A DNA stretch of 64,000 nt from Osmia lignaria lignaria (GCF_051020975.1 NW_027478162.1:18600001-18664000); one strand, 5' to 3'; counted from the first letter of the stretch, positions 9,983-22,218 are shown. Notes: a model not told the origin generated them from the letters alone. Numbers and translations: made by a program.

Positions 9983-11592
9983 TGTTCTATGATATTTTTT
10001 GATCAGACGCGTAGTTTTCGAGATATATCGAGATATTTAAAAGTTCCGAAGCGGCACCAACATAATAGGGATACAGAAACACCGTGGCCCCTTTCTTTGA
10101 GATAACTCTGCACTAGTGCGAGCCGCAAATGCCACTTCCAGCTTAGCTGTGCAGAAGAAGAACAACAAGAAGAAGAAATATCTCGAAATATGTCCGTCAG
10201 GCCCCTTCCCTTGAGATAAATCTGCAAATATCTCGGAAACGAAGCGAGCTATGGCAAAATGTTAAGAGACCTTTTTTGTAGAGAATAATGTTTCCTACAA
10301 TCTACGTTCTATGATATTTTTTGATCAGAAGCGTAGTTTTCGAGATATATCGAGATATTTAAAAGTTCCGAAGCCGCACCAACATAATAGAGATACAGAA
10401 ACACCGTGGCCCCTTTCTTTGGGATAACTCTGCACTATCGCGACCTGCAAATGCCACTTCCAGCTTAGCTGTGCAGAACAAGAACAACAAGAAGAAGAAA
10501 TATCTCGAAATATGTCCGTCAGGCCCCTTCCCTTGAGATAAATATGCAAATATCTCGGAAACGAAGCGAGCTATGGCAAAATGTTAAGAGACCTTTTTTG
10601 TAGAGAATTAAGTTTCCTACTTTTTATGTTCTATGATATTTTTTGATCAGATGCGTAGTTCTCGAGATATATCAAGATATTTAAAAGTTCCGAAGCCGCA
10701 CCAACATAATAGAGATACAGAAACACCGTGGCCCCTCTCTTTGAGATAACTCTGCACTATTGCGAGCTGCAAATGCCACTTCCAGCTTAGCTGTGCAGAA
10801 CAAGAACAACAAGAAGAAGAAATATCTCGAAATATGTCCGTCAGGCCCCTTCCCTTGAGATAAATCTGCAAATATCTCGGAAACGAAACGAGCTATGGCA
10901 AAATGTTTAGAGACCTTTCTTGTAGAGAATTAAGTTTCCTACTTTTTATGTAGTATGATATTTTTTGATCAGATGCGTAGTTCTCGAGATATATCAAGAT
11001 ATTTAAAAGTTCCGAAGCCGCACCAACATAATAGAGATACAGAAACACCGTGGCCCCTTTCTTTGGGATAACTCTGCACTATTGCGAGCTGCAAATGCCA
11101 CTTCCAGCTTAGCTGTGCAGAACAAGAACAACAAGAAGAAGAAATATCTCGAAATATGTCCGTCAGGCCCCTGCCCTTGAGATATATCTGCAACTATCTC
11201 GGAAACCAAGCGAGCTATGGCAAAATGTTAAGAGACCTTTTTTGTAGAGAATTATGTTTCCTACAATTTATGTTCTATGATATTTTTTGATCAGAAGCGT
11301 AGTTTTCGAGATATATCTAGATATTTAAAAGTTACGAAGCCGCACCAACATAATAGAGATACAGAAACACCGTGGCCCCTTTCTTTGAGATAACTCTGCA
11401 ATAGTGCGAGCCGCAAATGCCACTTCCAGCTTAGCTGTGCAGAAGAAGAACAACAAGAAGAAGAAATATCTCGAAATATGTCCGTCAGGCCCCTTCCCTT
11501 GAGATAAATCTGCAAATATCTCGGAAACGAAGCGAGCTATGGCAAAATGTTAAGAGACCTTTTTTGTAGAGAATTATGTTTCCTACCTTTTA
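9661..11592. repeat. 16-unit-spaced repetition, copy 2 (monomers 31-36)
   Basis: Partner of 4,509-6,440. Monomers 33-35 reproduce the rare marks of 17-19 (CTATCGCGACCTG, AAATATGCAAAT, TGTTTAGAGACC with CTTTCTTGTAG). Divergence after the block starts near 11,660, where this copy reads TAATAGAG and the earlier one TAATACAG. Confidence 0.88.
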
Positions 11593-12236
11593 TGTTCTAT
11601 GATATTTTTTGATCAGACGCGTAGTTCTCGAGATATATCAAGATATTTAAAAGTTCCGAAGCCGCACCAACATAATAGAGATACAGAAACACCGTGGCCC
11701 CTTTCTTTGAGATATCTCTGCACTATTGCGAGCTGCAAATGCCACTTCCAGCTTAGCTGTGCAGAAGAAGAACAACAAGAAGAAGAAATATCTCGAAATA
11801 TGTCCGTGAGGCCACTTCCCTTGAGATAAATCTGCAAATATCTCGGAAACGAAGCGAGCTATGGCAAAATGTTAAGAGACCTTATTTGTAGAGAATTAAG
11901 TTTCCTACTTTTTATGTTCTATGATATTTTTTGATCAGAAGCGTAGTTCTCGAGATATATCAAGATATTTAAAAGTTCCGAAGCCGCACCAACATAATAG
12001 AGATACAGAAACACCGTGGCCCCTTTCTTTGGGATAACTCTGCACTATTGCGAGCTGCAAATGCCACTTCCAGCTTAGCTGTGGAGAACAAGAACAACAA
12101 GAAGAAGAAATATCTCGAAATATGTCCGTCAGGCCCCTGCCCTTGAGATATATCTGCAACTATCTCGGAAACCAAGCGAGCTATGGCAAAATGTTAAGAG
12201 ACCTTTTTTGTAGAGAATTATGTTTCCTACAATTTA
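11271..12236. repeat. 3-monomer repeat (966 bp), copy 1 (monomers 36-38)
   Basis: The order is: ATCTAG class Y unit, GAGATATCTCTG unit with GTGAGGCCAC and CTTATTTG tail, then a CTGCCCTTGAGATATATC unit. The same order follows at 12,237-13,202. The third unit here has GTGGAGAACAAG and TGCAACTATC. Confidence 0.82.
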
Positions 12237-13202
12237 TGTTCTATGATATTTTTTGATCAGAAGCGTAGTTTTCGAGATATATCTAGATATTTAAAAGTTC
12301 CGAAGCCGCACCAACATAATAGAGATACAGAAACACCGTGGCCCCTTTCTTTGAGATAACTCTGCAATAGTGCGAGCCGCAAATGCCACTTCCAGCTTAG
12401 CTGTGCAGAAGAAGAACAACAAGAAGAAGAAATATCTCGAAATATGTCCGTCAGGCCCCTTCCCTTGAGATAAATCTGCAAATATCTCGGAAACGAAGCG
12501 AGCTATGGCAAAATGTTAAGAGACCTTTTTTGTAGAGAATTATGTTTCCTACTTTTTATGTTCTATGATATTTTTTGATCAGACGCGTAGTTCTCGAGAT
12601 ATATCAAGATATTTAAAAGTTCCGAAGCCGCACCAACATAATAGAGATACAGAAACACCGTGGCCCCTTTCTTTGAGATATCTCTGCACTATTGCGAGCT
12701 GCAAATGCCACTTCCAGCTTAGCTGTGCAGAAGAAGAACAACAAGAAGAAGAAATATCTCGAAATATGTCCGTGAGGCCACTTCCCTTGAGATAAATCTG
12801 CAAATATCTCGGAAACGAAGCGAGCTATGGCAAAATGTTAAGAGACCTTATTTGTAGAGAATTAAGTTTCCTACTTTTTATGTTCTATGATATTTTTTGA
12901 TCAGAAGCGTAGTTCTCGAGATATATCAAGATATTTAAAAGTTCCGAAACCGCACCAACATAATAGAGATACAGAAACACCGTGGCCCCTTTCTTTGAGA
13001 TAACTCTGCACTATTGCGAGCTGTAAATGCCACTTCCAGCTTAGCTGTGCAGAAGAAGAACAACAAGAAGAAGAAATATCTCGAAATATGTCCGTCAGGC
13101 CCCTGCCCTTGAGATATATCTGCAAATATCTCGGAAACCAAGCGAGCTATGGCAAAATGTTAAGAGACCTTTTTTGTAGAGAATTATGTTTCCTACAATT
13201 TA
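12237..13202. repeat. 3-monomer repeat (966 bp), copy 2 (monomers 39-41)
   Basis: Second copy of the trimer at 11,271. Its third unit differs: it has CGAAACCGC and GCTGTAAATG and matches monomer 3 rather than monomer 38. The middle unit (12,559-12,880) is the same variant as monomers 2 and 37 and shares GTGAGGCCAC with 37. Confidence 0.8.
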
Positions 13203-13846
13203 TGTTCTATGATATTTTTTGATCAGAAGCGTAGTTTTCGAGATATATCTAGATATTTAAAAGTTACGAAGCCGCACCAACATAATAGAGATACAGAAAC
13301 ACCGTGGCCCCTTTCTTTGAGATAACTCTGCAATAGTGCGAGCCGCAAATGCCACTTCCAGCTTAGCTGTGCAGAAGAAGAACAACAAGAAGAAGAAATA
13401 TCTCGAAATATGTCCGTCAGGCCCCTTCCCTTGAGATAAATCTGCAAATATCTCGGAAACGAAGCGGGCTATGGCAAAATGTTAAGAGACCTTTTTTGTA
13501 GAGAATTAAGTTTCCTACTTTTTATGTTCTATGATATTTTTTGATCAGATGCGTAGTTCTCGAGATATATCAAGATATTTAAAAGTTCCGAAGCCGCACC
13601 AACATAATACAGATACAGAAACACCGTGGCCCCTTTCTTTGAGATAACTCTGCACTAGTGCGAGCCGCAAATGCCACTTCCAGCTTAGCTGTGCAGAAGA
13701 AGAACAACAAGAAGAAGAAATATCTCGAAATATGTCCGTCAGGCCCCTTCCCTTGAGATAAATCTGCAAATATCTCGGAAACGAAGCGAGCTATGGCAAA
13801 ATGTTAAGAGACCTTTTTTGTAGCGAATTAAGTTTCCTACTTTTTA
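12559..13846. repeat. 38-unit-spaced repetition, copy 2 (monomers 40-43)
   Basis: Partner of 323-1,610, including the rare GCGGGCTATGG of monomer 42. It shows that segments of about 1.3 kb have been copied over distances of more than 12 kb while keeping the 322-bp register. Confidence 0.85.
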
Positions 13847-14168
13847 TGTTCTATGATATTTTTTGATCAGATGCGTAGTTCTCGAGATATATCAAGATAT
13901 TTAAAAGTTCCGAAGCCGCACCAACATAATAGAGATACAGAAACACCGTGGCCCCTTTCTTTGAGATAACTCTGCACTATTGCGAGCTGGAAATGCCACT
14001 TCCAGTTTAGCTGTGCAGAAGATGAACAACAAGAAGAAGAAACTTCTCGAAATATGTCCGTTAGGCCCCTTCCCTTGAGATAAATCTACAAATATCTCGG
14101 AAACGAAGCGAGCTATGGCAAAATGTTAAGAGACCTTTTTTGTAGAGAATTAAGTTTCCTACTTTTTA
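13847..14168. repeat. Hybrid monomer 44
   Basis: The left part is the CTGGAAATG hairpin variant (CCAGTTTAG, diagnostic T at 14,006). The right part is the AAACTTCTCG variant (GATGAACAAC, diagnostic T at 14,023). These are neighbouring units (6 and 7) in the 5-unit HOR. The crossover lies within about 17 bp and keeps the length at exactly 322 bp. The next unit starts the HOR order again (5, 6, 7), as expected for unequal exchange. Confidence 0.88.
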
Positions 14169-16100
14169 TGTTCTATGATATTTTTTGATCAGATGCGTAG
14201 TTCTCGAGATATATCAAGATATTTAAAAGTTCCGAAGCCGCACCAACATAATACAGATACAGAAACACCGTGGCCCCTTTCTTTGAGATAACTCTGCACT
14301 AGTGCGAGCCGCAAATGCCACTTCCAGCTTAGCTGTGCAGAAGAAGAACAACAAGAAGAAGAAATATCTCGAAATATGTCCGTCAGGCCCCTTCCCTTGA
14401 GATAAATCTGCAAATATCTCGGAAACGAAGCGAGCTATGGCAAAATGTTAAGAGACCTTTTTTGTAGCGAATTAAGTTTCCTACTTTTTATGTTCTATGA
14501 TATTTTTTGATCAGATGCGTAGTTCTCGAGATATATCAAGATATTTAAAAGTTCCGAAGCCGCACCAACATAATAGAGATACAGAAACACCGTGGCCCCT
14601 TTCTTTGAGATAACTCTGCACTATTGCGAGCTGGAAATGCCACTTCCAGTTTAGCTGTGCAGAAGAAGAACAACAAGAAGAAGAAATATCTCGAAATATG
14701 TCCGTTAGGCCCCTTCCCTTGAGCTGAATCTGCAAATATCTCGGAAACGAAGCGAGCTATGGCAAAATGTTAAGAGACGTTTTTTGTAGAGAATTATGTT
14801 TCCTATAATTTATGTTCTATGATATTTTTTGATCAGAAGCGTAGTTTTCGAGATATATCGAGATACTTAAAAGTTCCGAAGCCGCACCAACATATTAGAG
14901 ATACAGAAACACTGTGGCCCCTTTCTTTGAGATAACTGTGCTCTAGTGCGAGCCGCAAATGCCACTTCCAGCTTAGCTGTGCAGAAGATGAACAACAAGA
15001 AGAAGAAACTTCTCGAAATATGTCCGTTAGGCCCCTTCCCTTGAGATAAATCTGCAAATATCTCGGAAACGAAGCGAGCTATGGCAAAATGTTAAGAGAC
15101 CTTTTTTGTAGAGAATTAAGTTTCCTACTTTTTATGTAGTATGATATTTTTTGATCAGATGCGTAGTTCTCGAGATATATCAAGATATTTAAAAGTTCCG
15201 AAGCCGCACCAACATAATAGAGATACAGAAACACCGTGGCCCCTTTCTTTGGGATAACTCTGCACTATTGCGAGCTGCAAATGCCACTTCCAGCTTAGCT
15301 GTGCAGAACAAGAACAACAAGAAGAAGAAATATCTCGAAATATGTCCGTGAGGCCACTTCCCTTGAGATAAATCTGCAAATATCTCGGAAACGAAGCGAG
15401 CTATGGCAAAATGTTAAGAGACCTTATTTGTAGAGAATTAAGTTTCCTACTTTTTATGTTCTATGATATTTTTTGATCAGAAGCGTAGTTCTCGAGATAT
15501 ATCAAGATATTTAAAAGTTCCGAAACCGCACCAACATAATAGAGATACAGAAACACCGTGGCCCCTTTCTTTGAGATAACTCTGCACTATTGCGAGCTGC
15601 AAATGCCACTTCCAGCTTAGCTGTGCAGAACAAGAACAACAAGAAGAAGAAATATCTCGAAATATGTCCGTCAGGCCCCTGCCCTTGAGATATATCTGCA
15701 ACTATCTCGGAAACCAAGCGAGCTATGGCAAAATGTTAAGAGACCTCTTTTGTAGAGAATTATGTTTCCTACAATTTATGTTCTATGATATTTTTTGATC
15801 AGAAGCGTAGTTTTCGAGATATATCTAGATATTTAAAAGTTACGAAGCCGCACCAACATAATAGAGATACAGAAACACCGTGGCCCCTTTCTTTGAGATA
15901 ACTCTGCAATAGTGCGAGCCGCAAATGCCACTTCCAGCTTAGCTGTGCAGAAGAAGAACAACAAGAAGAAGAAATATCTCGAAATATGTCCGTCAGGCCC
16001 CTTCCCTTGAGATAAATCTGCAAATATCTCGGAAACGAAGCGAGCTATGGCAAAATGTTAAGAGACCTTTTTTGTAGAGAATTATGTTTCCTACTTTTTA
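14169..16100. repeat. Monomers 45-50, diverged 5-unit HOR copy with hybrids
   Basis: The order starts as in the 5-unit HOR (TACAGATACAG unit, hairpin unit, AAACTTCTCG unit). The fourth unit (15,135-15,456) has the GAACAAG mark at 15,309 but GTGAGGCCAC and the CTTATTTG tail of the monomer 37 type from 15,350, so it is a hybrid. The fifth (15,457-15,778) joins a CGAAACCGC head to a GAACAAG/TGCAACTATC tail. The sixth is the ATCTAG class Y unit. Monomer 47 has private changes CACTGTGG and GTGCTCTAG. Confidence 0.84.
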
Positions 16101-16744
16101 TGTTCTATGATATTTTTTGATCAGACGCGTAGTTCTCGAGATATATCAAGATATTTAAAAGTTCCGAAGCCGCACCAACATAATAGAGATACAGAAACAC
16201 CGTGGCCCCTTTCTTTGAGATAACTCTGCACTATTGCGAGCTGTAAATGCCACTTCCAGCTTAGCTGTGCAGAAGAAGAACAACAAGAAGAAGAAATATC
16301 TCGAAATATGTCCGTCAGGCCCCTTCCCTTGAGATATATCTGCAAATATCTCGGAAACGAAGCGAGCTATGGCAAAATGTTAAGAGACCTTTTTTGTAGA
16401 GAATTATGTTTCCTACAATTTATGTTCTATGATATTTTTTGATCAGAAGCGTAGTTTTCGAGATATATCGAGATATTTAAAAGTTCCGAAGCCGCACCAA
16501 CATAATAGAGATACAGAAACACCGTGGCCCCTTTCTTTGAGATAACTCTGCACTAGTGCGAGCCGCAAATGCCACTTCCAGCTTAGCTGTGCAGAAGAAG
16601 AACAACAAGAAGAAGAAATATCTCGAAATATGTCCGTCAGGCCCCTTCCCTTGAGATAAATCTGCAAATATCTCGGAAACGAAGCGAGCTATGGCAAAAT
16701 GTTAAGAGACCTTTTTTGTAGAGAATTAAGTTTCCTACTTTTTA
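16101..16744. repeat. Monomers 51-52, start of X/Y alternation
   Basis: One class X unit (CAGACGCG head, GCTGTAAATG) and one standard class Y unit introduce an alternating stretch. From here the rare marks of the 1-16 kb region (ATCTAG, AAACTTCTCG, GAACAAG) largely disappear, so 16.1 kb is a boundary between two HOR families. Confidence 0.8.
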
Positions 16745-17066
16745 TGTTCTATGATATTTTTTGATCAGATGCGTAGTTCTCGAGATATATCAAGATATTT
16801 AAAAGTTCCGAAGCCGCACCAACATAATAGAGATACAGAAACACCGTGGCCCCTTTCTTTGAGATAACTCTGCACTATTGCGAGCTGTAAATGCCACTTC
16901 CAGCTTAGCTGTGCAGAAGAAGAACAACAAGAAGAAGAAATATCTCGAAATATGTCCGTCAGGCCCCTTCCCTTGAGATATATCTGCAAATATCTCGGAA
17001 ACGAAGCGAGCTATGGCAAAATGTTAAGAGACCTTTTTTGTAGAGAATTATGTTTCCTACAATTTA

Positions 17067-17388
17067 TGTTCTATGATATTTTTTGATCAGAAGCGTAGTT
17101 TTCGAGATATATCGAGATATTTAAAAGTTCCGAAGCCGCACCAACATAATAGAGATACAGAAACACCGTGGCCCCTTTCTTTGAGATAACTCTGCACTAG
17201 TGCGAGCCGCAAATGCCACTTCCAGCTTAGCTGTGCAGAAGAAGAACAACAAGAAGAAGAAATATCTCGAAATATGTCCGTCAGGCCCCTTCCCTTGAGA
17301 TAAATCTGCAAATATCTCGGAAACGAAGCGAGCTATGGCAAAATGTTAAGAGACCTTTTTTGTAGAGAATTAAGTTTCCTACTTTTTA
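17067..17388. repeat. Reference class Y monomer
   Basis: This is a clean example of the class Y unit. It has the head GATCAGAAGCG, then TTTTCGAG (no CTCGAG) and GATATATCGAG, and the middle CTAGTGCGAGCCGCAAATG. Class Y units are usually preceded by the tail TATGTTTCCTACAATTTA. The same plan recurs at 16,423, 18,355, 28,014 and many other places, often alternating with class X. Sub-variants carry ATCTAG instead of ATCGAG together with AAGTTACG (for example units starting at 1, 967, 6,119 and 13,203), or GATACATCGAG (28,014 to about 44.7 kb). Confidence 0.9.
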
Positions 17389-17710
17389 TGTTCTATGATA
17401 TTTTTTGATCAGATGCGTAGTTCTCGAGATATATCAAGATATTTAAAAGTTCCGAAGCCGCACCAACATAATAGAGATACAGAAACACCGTGGCCCCTTT
17501 CTTTGAGATAACTCTGCACTATTGCGAGCTGTAAATGCCACTTCCAGCTTAGCTGTGCAGAAGAAGAACAACAAGAAGAAGAAATATCTCGAAATATGTC
17601 CGTCAGGCCCCTTCCCTTGAGATATATCTGCAAATATCTCGGAAACGAAGCGAGCTATGGCAAAATGTTAAGAGACCTTTTTTGTAGAGAATTATGTTTC
17701 CTACAATTTA
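17389..17710. repeat. Reference class X monomer
   Basis: This is a clean example of the class X unit. It has the head GATCAGATGCG, then CTCGAG and GATATATCAAG, and the middle CTATTGCGAGCTGTAAATG. It is usually preceded by the tail TAAGTTTCCTACTTTTTA. Sub-variants differ at one base of the middle: GCTGCAAAT, GCTGTAAAT, GCTGTAAAC or GCTGGAAAT. Another sub-variant has the second half CCAGTTCCTTTGAG in place of CCCCTTCCCTTGAG, followed by GACGTTTTTT. XhoI-type CTCGAG is present in this class and mostly absent from class Y. Confidence 0.9.
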
Positions 17711-18032
17711 TGTTCTATGATATTCTTTGATCAGATGCGTAGTTCTCGAGATATATCAAGATATTTAAAAGTTCCGAAGCCGCACCAACATAATAGAGAT
17801 ACACAAACACCGTGGCCCCTTTCTTTGAGATAACTCTGCACTATTGCGAGCTGCAAATGCCACTTCCAGCTTAGCTGTGCAGAAGAAGAACATCAAGAAG
17901 AAGAAATATCTCGATTAATGTCCGTCAGGCCCCTTCCCTTGAGATAAATCTGCAAATATCTCGGAAACGATGAGGGCTATGGCAAAATGTTAAGAGACCT
18001 TTTTTGTAGAGAATTAAGTTTCCTACTTTTTA

Positions 18033-19320
18033 TGTTCTATGATATTTTTTGATCAGATGCGTAGTTCTCGAGATATATCAAGATATTTAAAAGTTCCGAA
18101 GCCGCACCAACATAAGAGAGATACAGAAACACCGTGGCCCCTTTCTTTGAGATAACTCTGCACTATTGCGAGCTGTAAATGCCACTTCCAGCTTAGCTGT
18201 GCAGAAGAAGAACAACAAGAAGAAGAAATATCTCGAAATATGTCCGTCAGGCCCCTTCCCTTGAGATATATCTGCAAATATCTCGGAAACGAAGCGAGCT
18301 ATGGCAAAATGTTAAGAGACCTTTTTTGTAGAGAATTATGTTTCCTACAATTTATGTTCTATGATATTTTTTGATCAGAAGCGTAGTTTTCGAGATATAT
18401 CGAGATATTTAAAAGTTCCGAAGCCGCACCAACATAATAGAGATACAGAAACACCGTGGCCCCTTTCTTTGAGATAACTCTGCACTAGTGCGAGCCGCAA
18501 ATGCCACTTCCAGCTTAGCTGTGCAGAAGAAGAACAACAAGAAGAAGAAATATCTCGAAATATGTCCGTCAGGCCCCTTCCCTTGAGATAAATCTGCAAA
18601 TATCTCGGAAACGAAGCGAGCTATGGCAAAATGTTAAGAGACCTTTTTTGTAGAGAATTAAGTTTCCTACTTTTTATGTTCTATGATATTTTTTGAGCAG
18701 ATGCGTAGTTCTCGAGATATATCAAGATATTTAAAAGTTCCGAAGCCGCACCAACATAATAGAGATACAGAAACACCGTGGCCCCTTTCTTTGAGATAAC
18801 TCTGCACTATTGCGAGCTGTAAATGCCACTTCCAGCTTAGCTGTGCAGAAGAAGAACAACAAGAAGAAGAAATATCTCGAAATATGTCCGTCAGGCCCCT
18901 TCCCTTGAGATATATCTGCAAATATCTCGGAAACGAAGCGAGCTATGGCAAAATGTTAAGAGACCTTTTTTGTAGAGAATTATGTTTCCTACAATTTATG
19001 TTCTATGATATTCTTTGATCAGATGCGTAGTTCTCGAGATATATCAAGATATTTAAAAGTTCCGAAGCCGCACCAACATAATAGAGATACACAAACACCG
19101 TGGCCCCTTTCTTTGAGATAACTCTGCACTATTGCGAGCTGCAAATGCCACTTCCAGCTTAGCTGTGCAGAAGAAGAACATCAAGAAGAAGAAATATCTC
19201 GATTAATGTCCGTCAGGCCCCTTCCCTTGAGATAAATCTGCAAATATCTCGGAAACGGAGAGGGCTATGGCAAAATGTTAAGAGACCTTTTTTGTAGAGA
19301 ATTAAGTTTCCTACTTTTTA
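18033..19320. repeat. 4-monomer HOR (1,288 bp), copy 2 (monomers 57-60)
   Basis: Second copy of 16,745-18,032. Differences seen: CATAAGAGAG in the first unit, TTTGAGCAG instead of TTTGATCAG in the third (destroying its TGATCA), and GGAGAGGGC against GATGAGGGC in the fourth. Confidence 0.9.
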
Positions 19321-20286
19321 TGTTCTATGATATTTTTTTATCTGATGCGTAGTTCTCGAGATATATCAACATATTTAAAAGTTCCGAAACCGCACCAACA
19401 TAATAGAGATACAGAAACACCGTGGCGCCTTTCTTTGAGATAACTCTGCACTAGTGCGAGCCGCAAATGCCACTTCCAGCTTAGCTGTGCAGAAGAAGAA
19501 CAACAAGAAGAAGAAATATCTCGAAATATGTCCGTCAGGCCCCTTCCCTTGAGATAAATCTGCAAATATCTCGGAAACGAAGCGAGCTATGGCAAAATGT
19601 TAAGAGACCTTTTTTGTAGCGAATTAAGTTTCCTACTTTTTATGTTCTATGATATTTTTTGATCAGATGCGTAGTTCTCGAGATATATCAAGATATTTAA
19701 AAGTTCCGAAGCCGCACCAACATAATAGAGATACAGAAACACCGTGGCCCCTTTCTTTGAGATAACTCTGCACTATTGCGAGCTGTAAACGCCACTTCCA
19801 GCTTAGCTGTGCAGAAGAAGAACAACAAGAAGAAGAAATATCTCGAAATATGTCCGTCAGGCCCCTTCCCTTGAGATAAATCTGCAAATATCTCGGAAAC
19901 GAAGCGAGCTATGGCAAAATGTTAAGAGACCTTTTTTGTAGCGAATTAAGTTTCCTACTTTTTATGTTCTATGATATTTTTTGAGCAGATGCGTAGTTCT
20001 CGAGATATATCAAGATATTTAAAAGTTCCGAAGCCGCACCAACATAATAGAGATACAGAAACACCGTGGCCCCTTTCTTTGAGATAACTCTGCACTATTG
20101 CGAGCTGCAAATGCCACTTCCAGCTTAGCTGTGCAGAAGAAGAACATCAAGAAGAAGAAATATCTCGAAATATGTCCGTCAGGCCCCTTCCCTTGAGATA
20201 TATCTGCAAATATCTCGGAAACGAAGCGAGCTATGGCAAAATGTTAAGAGACCTTTTTTGTAGAGAATTATGTTTCCTACAATTTA
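19321..20286. repeat. Monomers 61-63, transition with a hybrid unit
   Basis: Monomer 61 has TTTTTATCTGATGCG, ATCAACATATT and GTGGCGCC. Monomer 62 is a GCTGTAAACG unit like those at 20,931-21,896. Monomer 63 (19,965-20,286) has the TTTGAGCAG head of units 59 and 70 but the GCTGCAAATG, CATCAAGAAG and GAGATATATC body of unit 71. It is therefore a hybrid, with its breakpoint between about 19,985 and 20,107. Confidence 0.82.
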
Positions 20287-22218
20287 TGTTCTATGATATT
20301 CTTTGATCAGATGCGTAGTTCTCGAGATATATCAAGATATTTAAAAGTTCCGAAACCGCACCAACATAATAGAGATACAGAAACACCGTGGCCCCTTTCT
20401 TTGAGATAACTCTGCACTATTGCGAGCTGCAAATGCCACTTCCAGCTTAGCTGTGCAGAGGAAGAACAACAAGAAGAAGAAATATCTCGAAATATGTCCG
20501 TCAGGCCAGTTCCTTTGAGCTGAATCGGCAAATATCTCGGAAACGAAGCGAGCTATGGCAAAATGTTAAGAGACGTTTTTTGTAGAGAATTATGTTTCCT
20601 ACAATTTATGTTCTATGATATTTTTTGATCAGATGCGTAGTTCTCGAGATATATCAAGATATTTAAAAGTTCCGAAGCCGCACCAACATAATACAGATAC
20701 AGAAACACCGTGGCCCCTTTCCTTGAGATAACTCTGCACTAGTGCGAGCCGCAAATGCCACTTCCAGCTTAGCTGTGCAGAAGAAAAACAACAAGAAGAA
20801 GAAATATCTCGAAATATGTCCGTCAGGCCCCTTCCCTTGAGATAAATCTGCAAATATCTCGGAAACGAAGCGAGCTATGGCAAAATGTTAAGAGACCTTT
20901 TTTGTAGCGAATTAAGTTTCCTACTTTTTATGTTCTATGATATTTTTTGATCAGATGCGTAGTTCTCGAGATATATCAAGATATTTAAAAGTTCCGAAGC
21001 CGCACCAACATAATAGAGATACAGAAACACCGTGGCCCCTTTCTTTGAGATAACTCTGCACTATTGCGAGCTGTAAACGCCACTTCCAGCTTAGCTGTGC
21101 AGAAGAAGAACAACAAGAAGAAGAAATATCTCGAAATATGTCCGTCAGGCCCCTTCCCTTGAGATAAATCTGCAAATATCTCGGAAACGAAGCGAGCTAT
21201 GGCAAAATGTTAAGAGACCTTTTTTGTAGCGAATTAAGTTTCCTACTTTTTATGTTCTATGATATTTTTTGATCAGATGCGTAGTTCTCGAGATATATCA
21301 AGATATTTAAAAGTTCCGAAGCCGCACCAACATAATAGAGATACAGAAACACCGTGGCCCCTTTCTTTGAGATAACTCTGCACTATTGCGAGCTGTAAAC
21401 GCCACTTCCAGCTTAGCTGTGCAGAAGAAAAACAACAAGAAGAAGAAATATCTCGAAATATGTCCGTCAGGCCCCTTCCCTTGAGATAAATCTGCAAATA
21501 TCTCGGAAACGAAGCGAGCTATGGCAAAATGTTAAGAGACCTTTTTTGTAGCGAATTAAGTTTCCTACTTTTTATGTTCTATGATATTTTTTGATCAGAT
21601 GCGTAGTTCTCGAGATATATCAAGATATTTAAAAGTTCCGAAGCCGCACCAACATAATAGAGATACAGAAACACCGTGGCCCCTTTCTTTGAGATAACTC
21701 TGCACTATTGCGAGCTGTAAACGCCACTTCCAGCTTAGCTGTGCAGAAGAAGAACAACAAGAAGAAGAAATATCTCGAAATATGTCCGTTAGGCCCCTTC
21801 CCTTGAGATAAATCTGCAAATATCTCGGAAACGAAGCGAGCTATGGCAAAATGTTAAGAGACCTTTTTTGTAGAGAATTATGTTTCCTACTTTTTATGTT
21901 CTATGATATTTTTTGATCAGACGCGTAGCTCTCGAGATATATCAAGATATTTAAAAGTTCCGAAACCGCACCAACATAATAGAGATACAGAAACACCGTG
22001 GCCCCTTTCTTTGAGATAACTCTGCACTAGTGCGAGCCGCAAATGCCACTTCCAGCTTAGCTGTGCAGAAGAAGAACAACAAGAAGAAGAAATATCTCGA
22101 AATATGTCCGTCAGGCCCCTTCCCTTGAGATAAATCTGCAAATATCTCGGAAACGAAGCGAGCTATGGCAAAATATTAAGAGACCTTTTTTGTAGCGAAT
22201 TAAGTTTCCTACTTTTTA
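20287..22218. repeat. 8-monomer-spaced HOR (2,576 bp period), copy 1 (monomers 64-69)
   Basis: Six units match 22,863-24,794. The order is: ATTCTTTGATC unit with CCAGTTCC and GAATCGGCAAAT, then a TACAGATACAG unit with TTCCTTGAG and GAAAAACAAC, then three nearly identical GCTGTAAACG units (the second with GAAAAACAAC, the third with GTTAGG), then a CAGACGCGTAGCTC unit with AAAATATTAAG. Every mark recurs in the partner. Confidence 0.92.

Larger units (their letters stand above)
16745..18032. repeat. 4-monomer HOR (1,288 bp), copy 1 (monomers 53-56)
   Basis: The order is X, Y, X, X'. The X' unit (17,711-18,032) has distinctive marks: ATTCTTTGATC, ATACACAAACACC, CATCAAGAAG, TCGATTAATG and a GAGGGCTATGG end. 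The copy at 18,033-19,320 has the same order. Confidence 0.9.
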
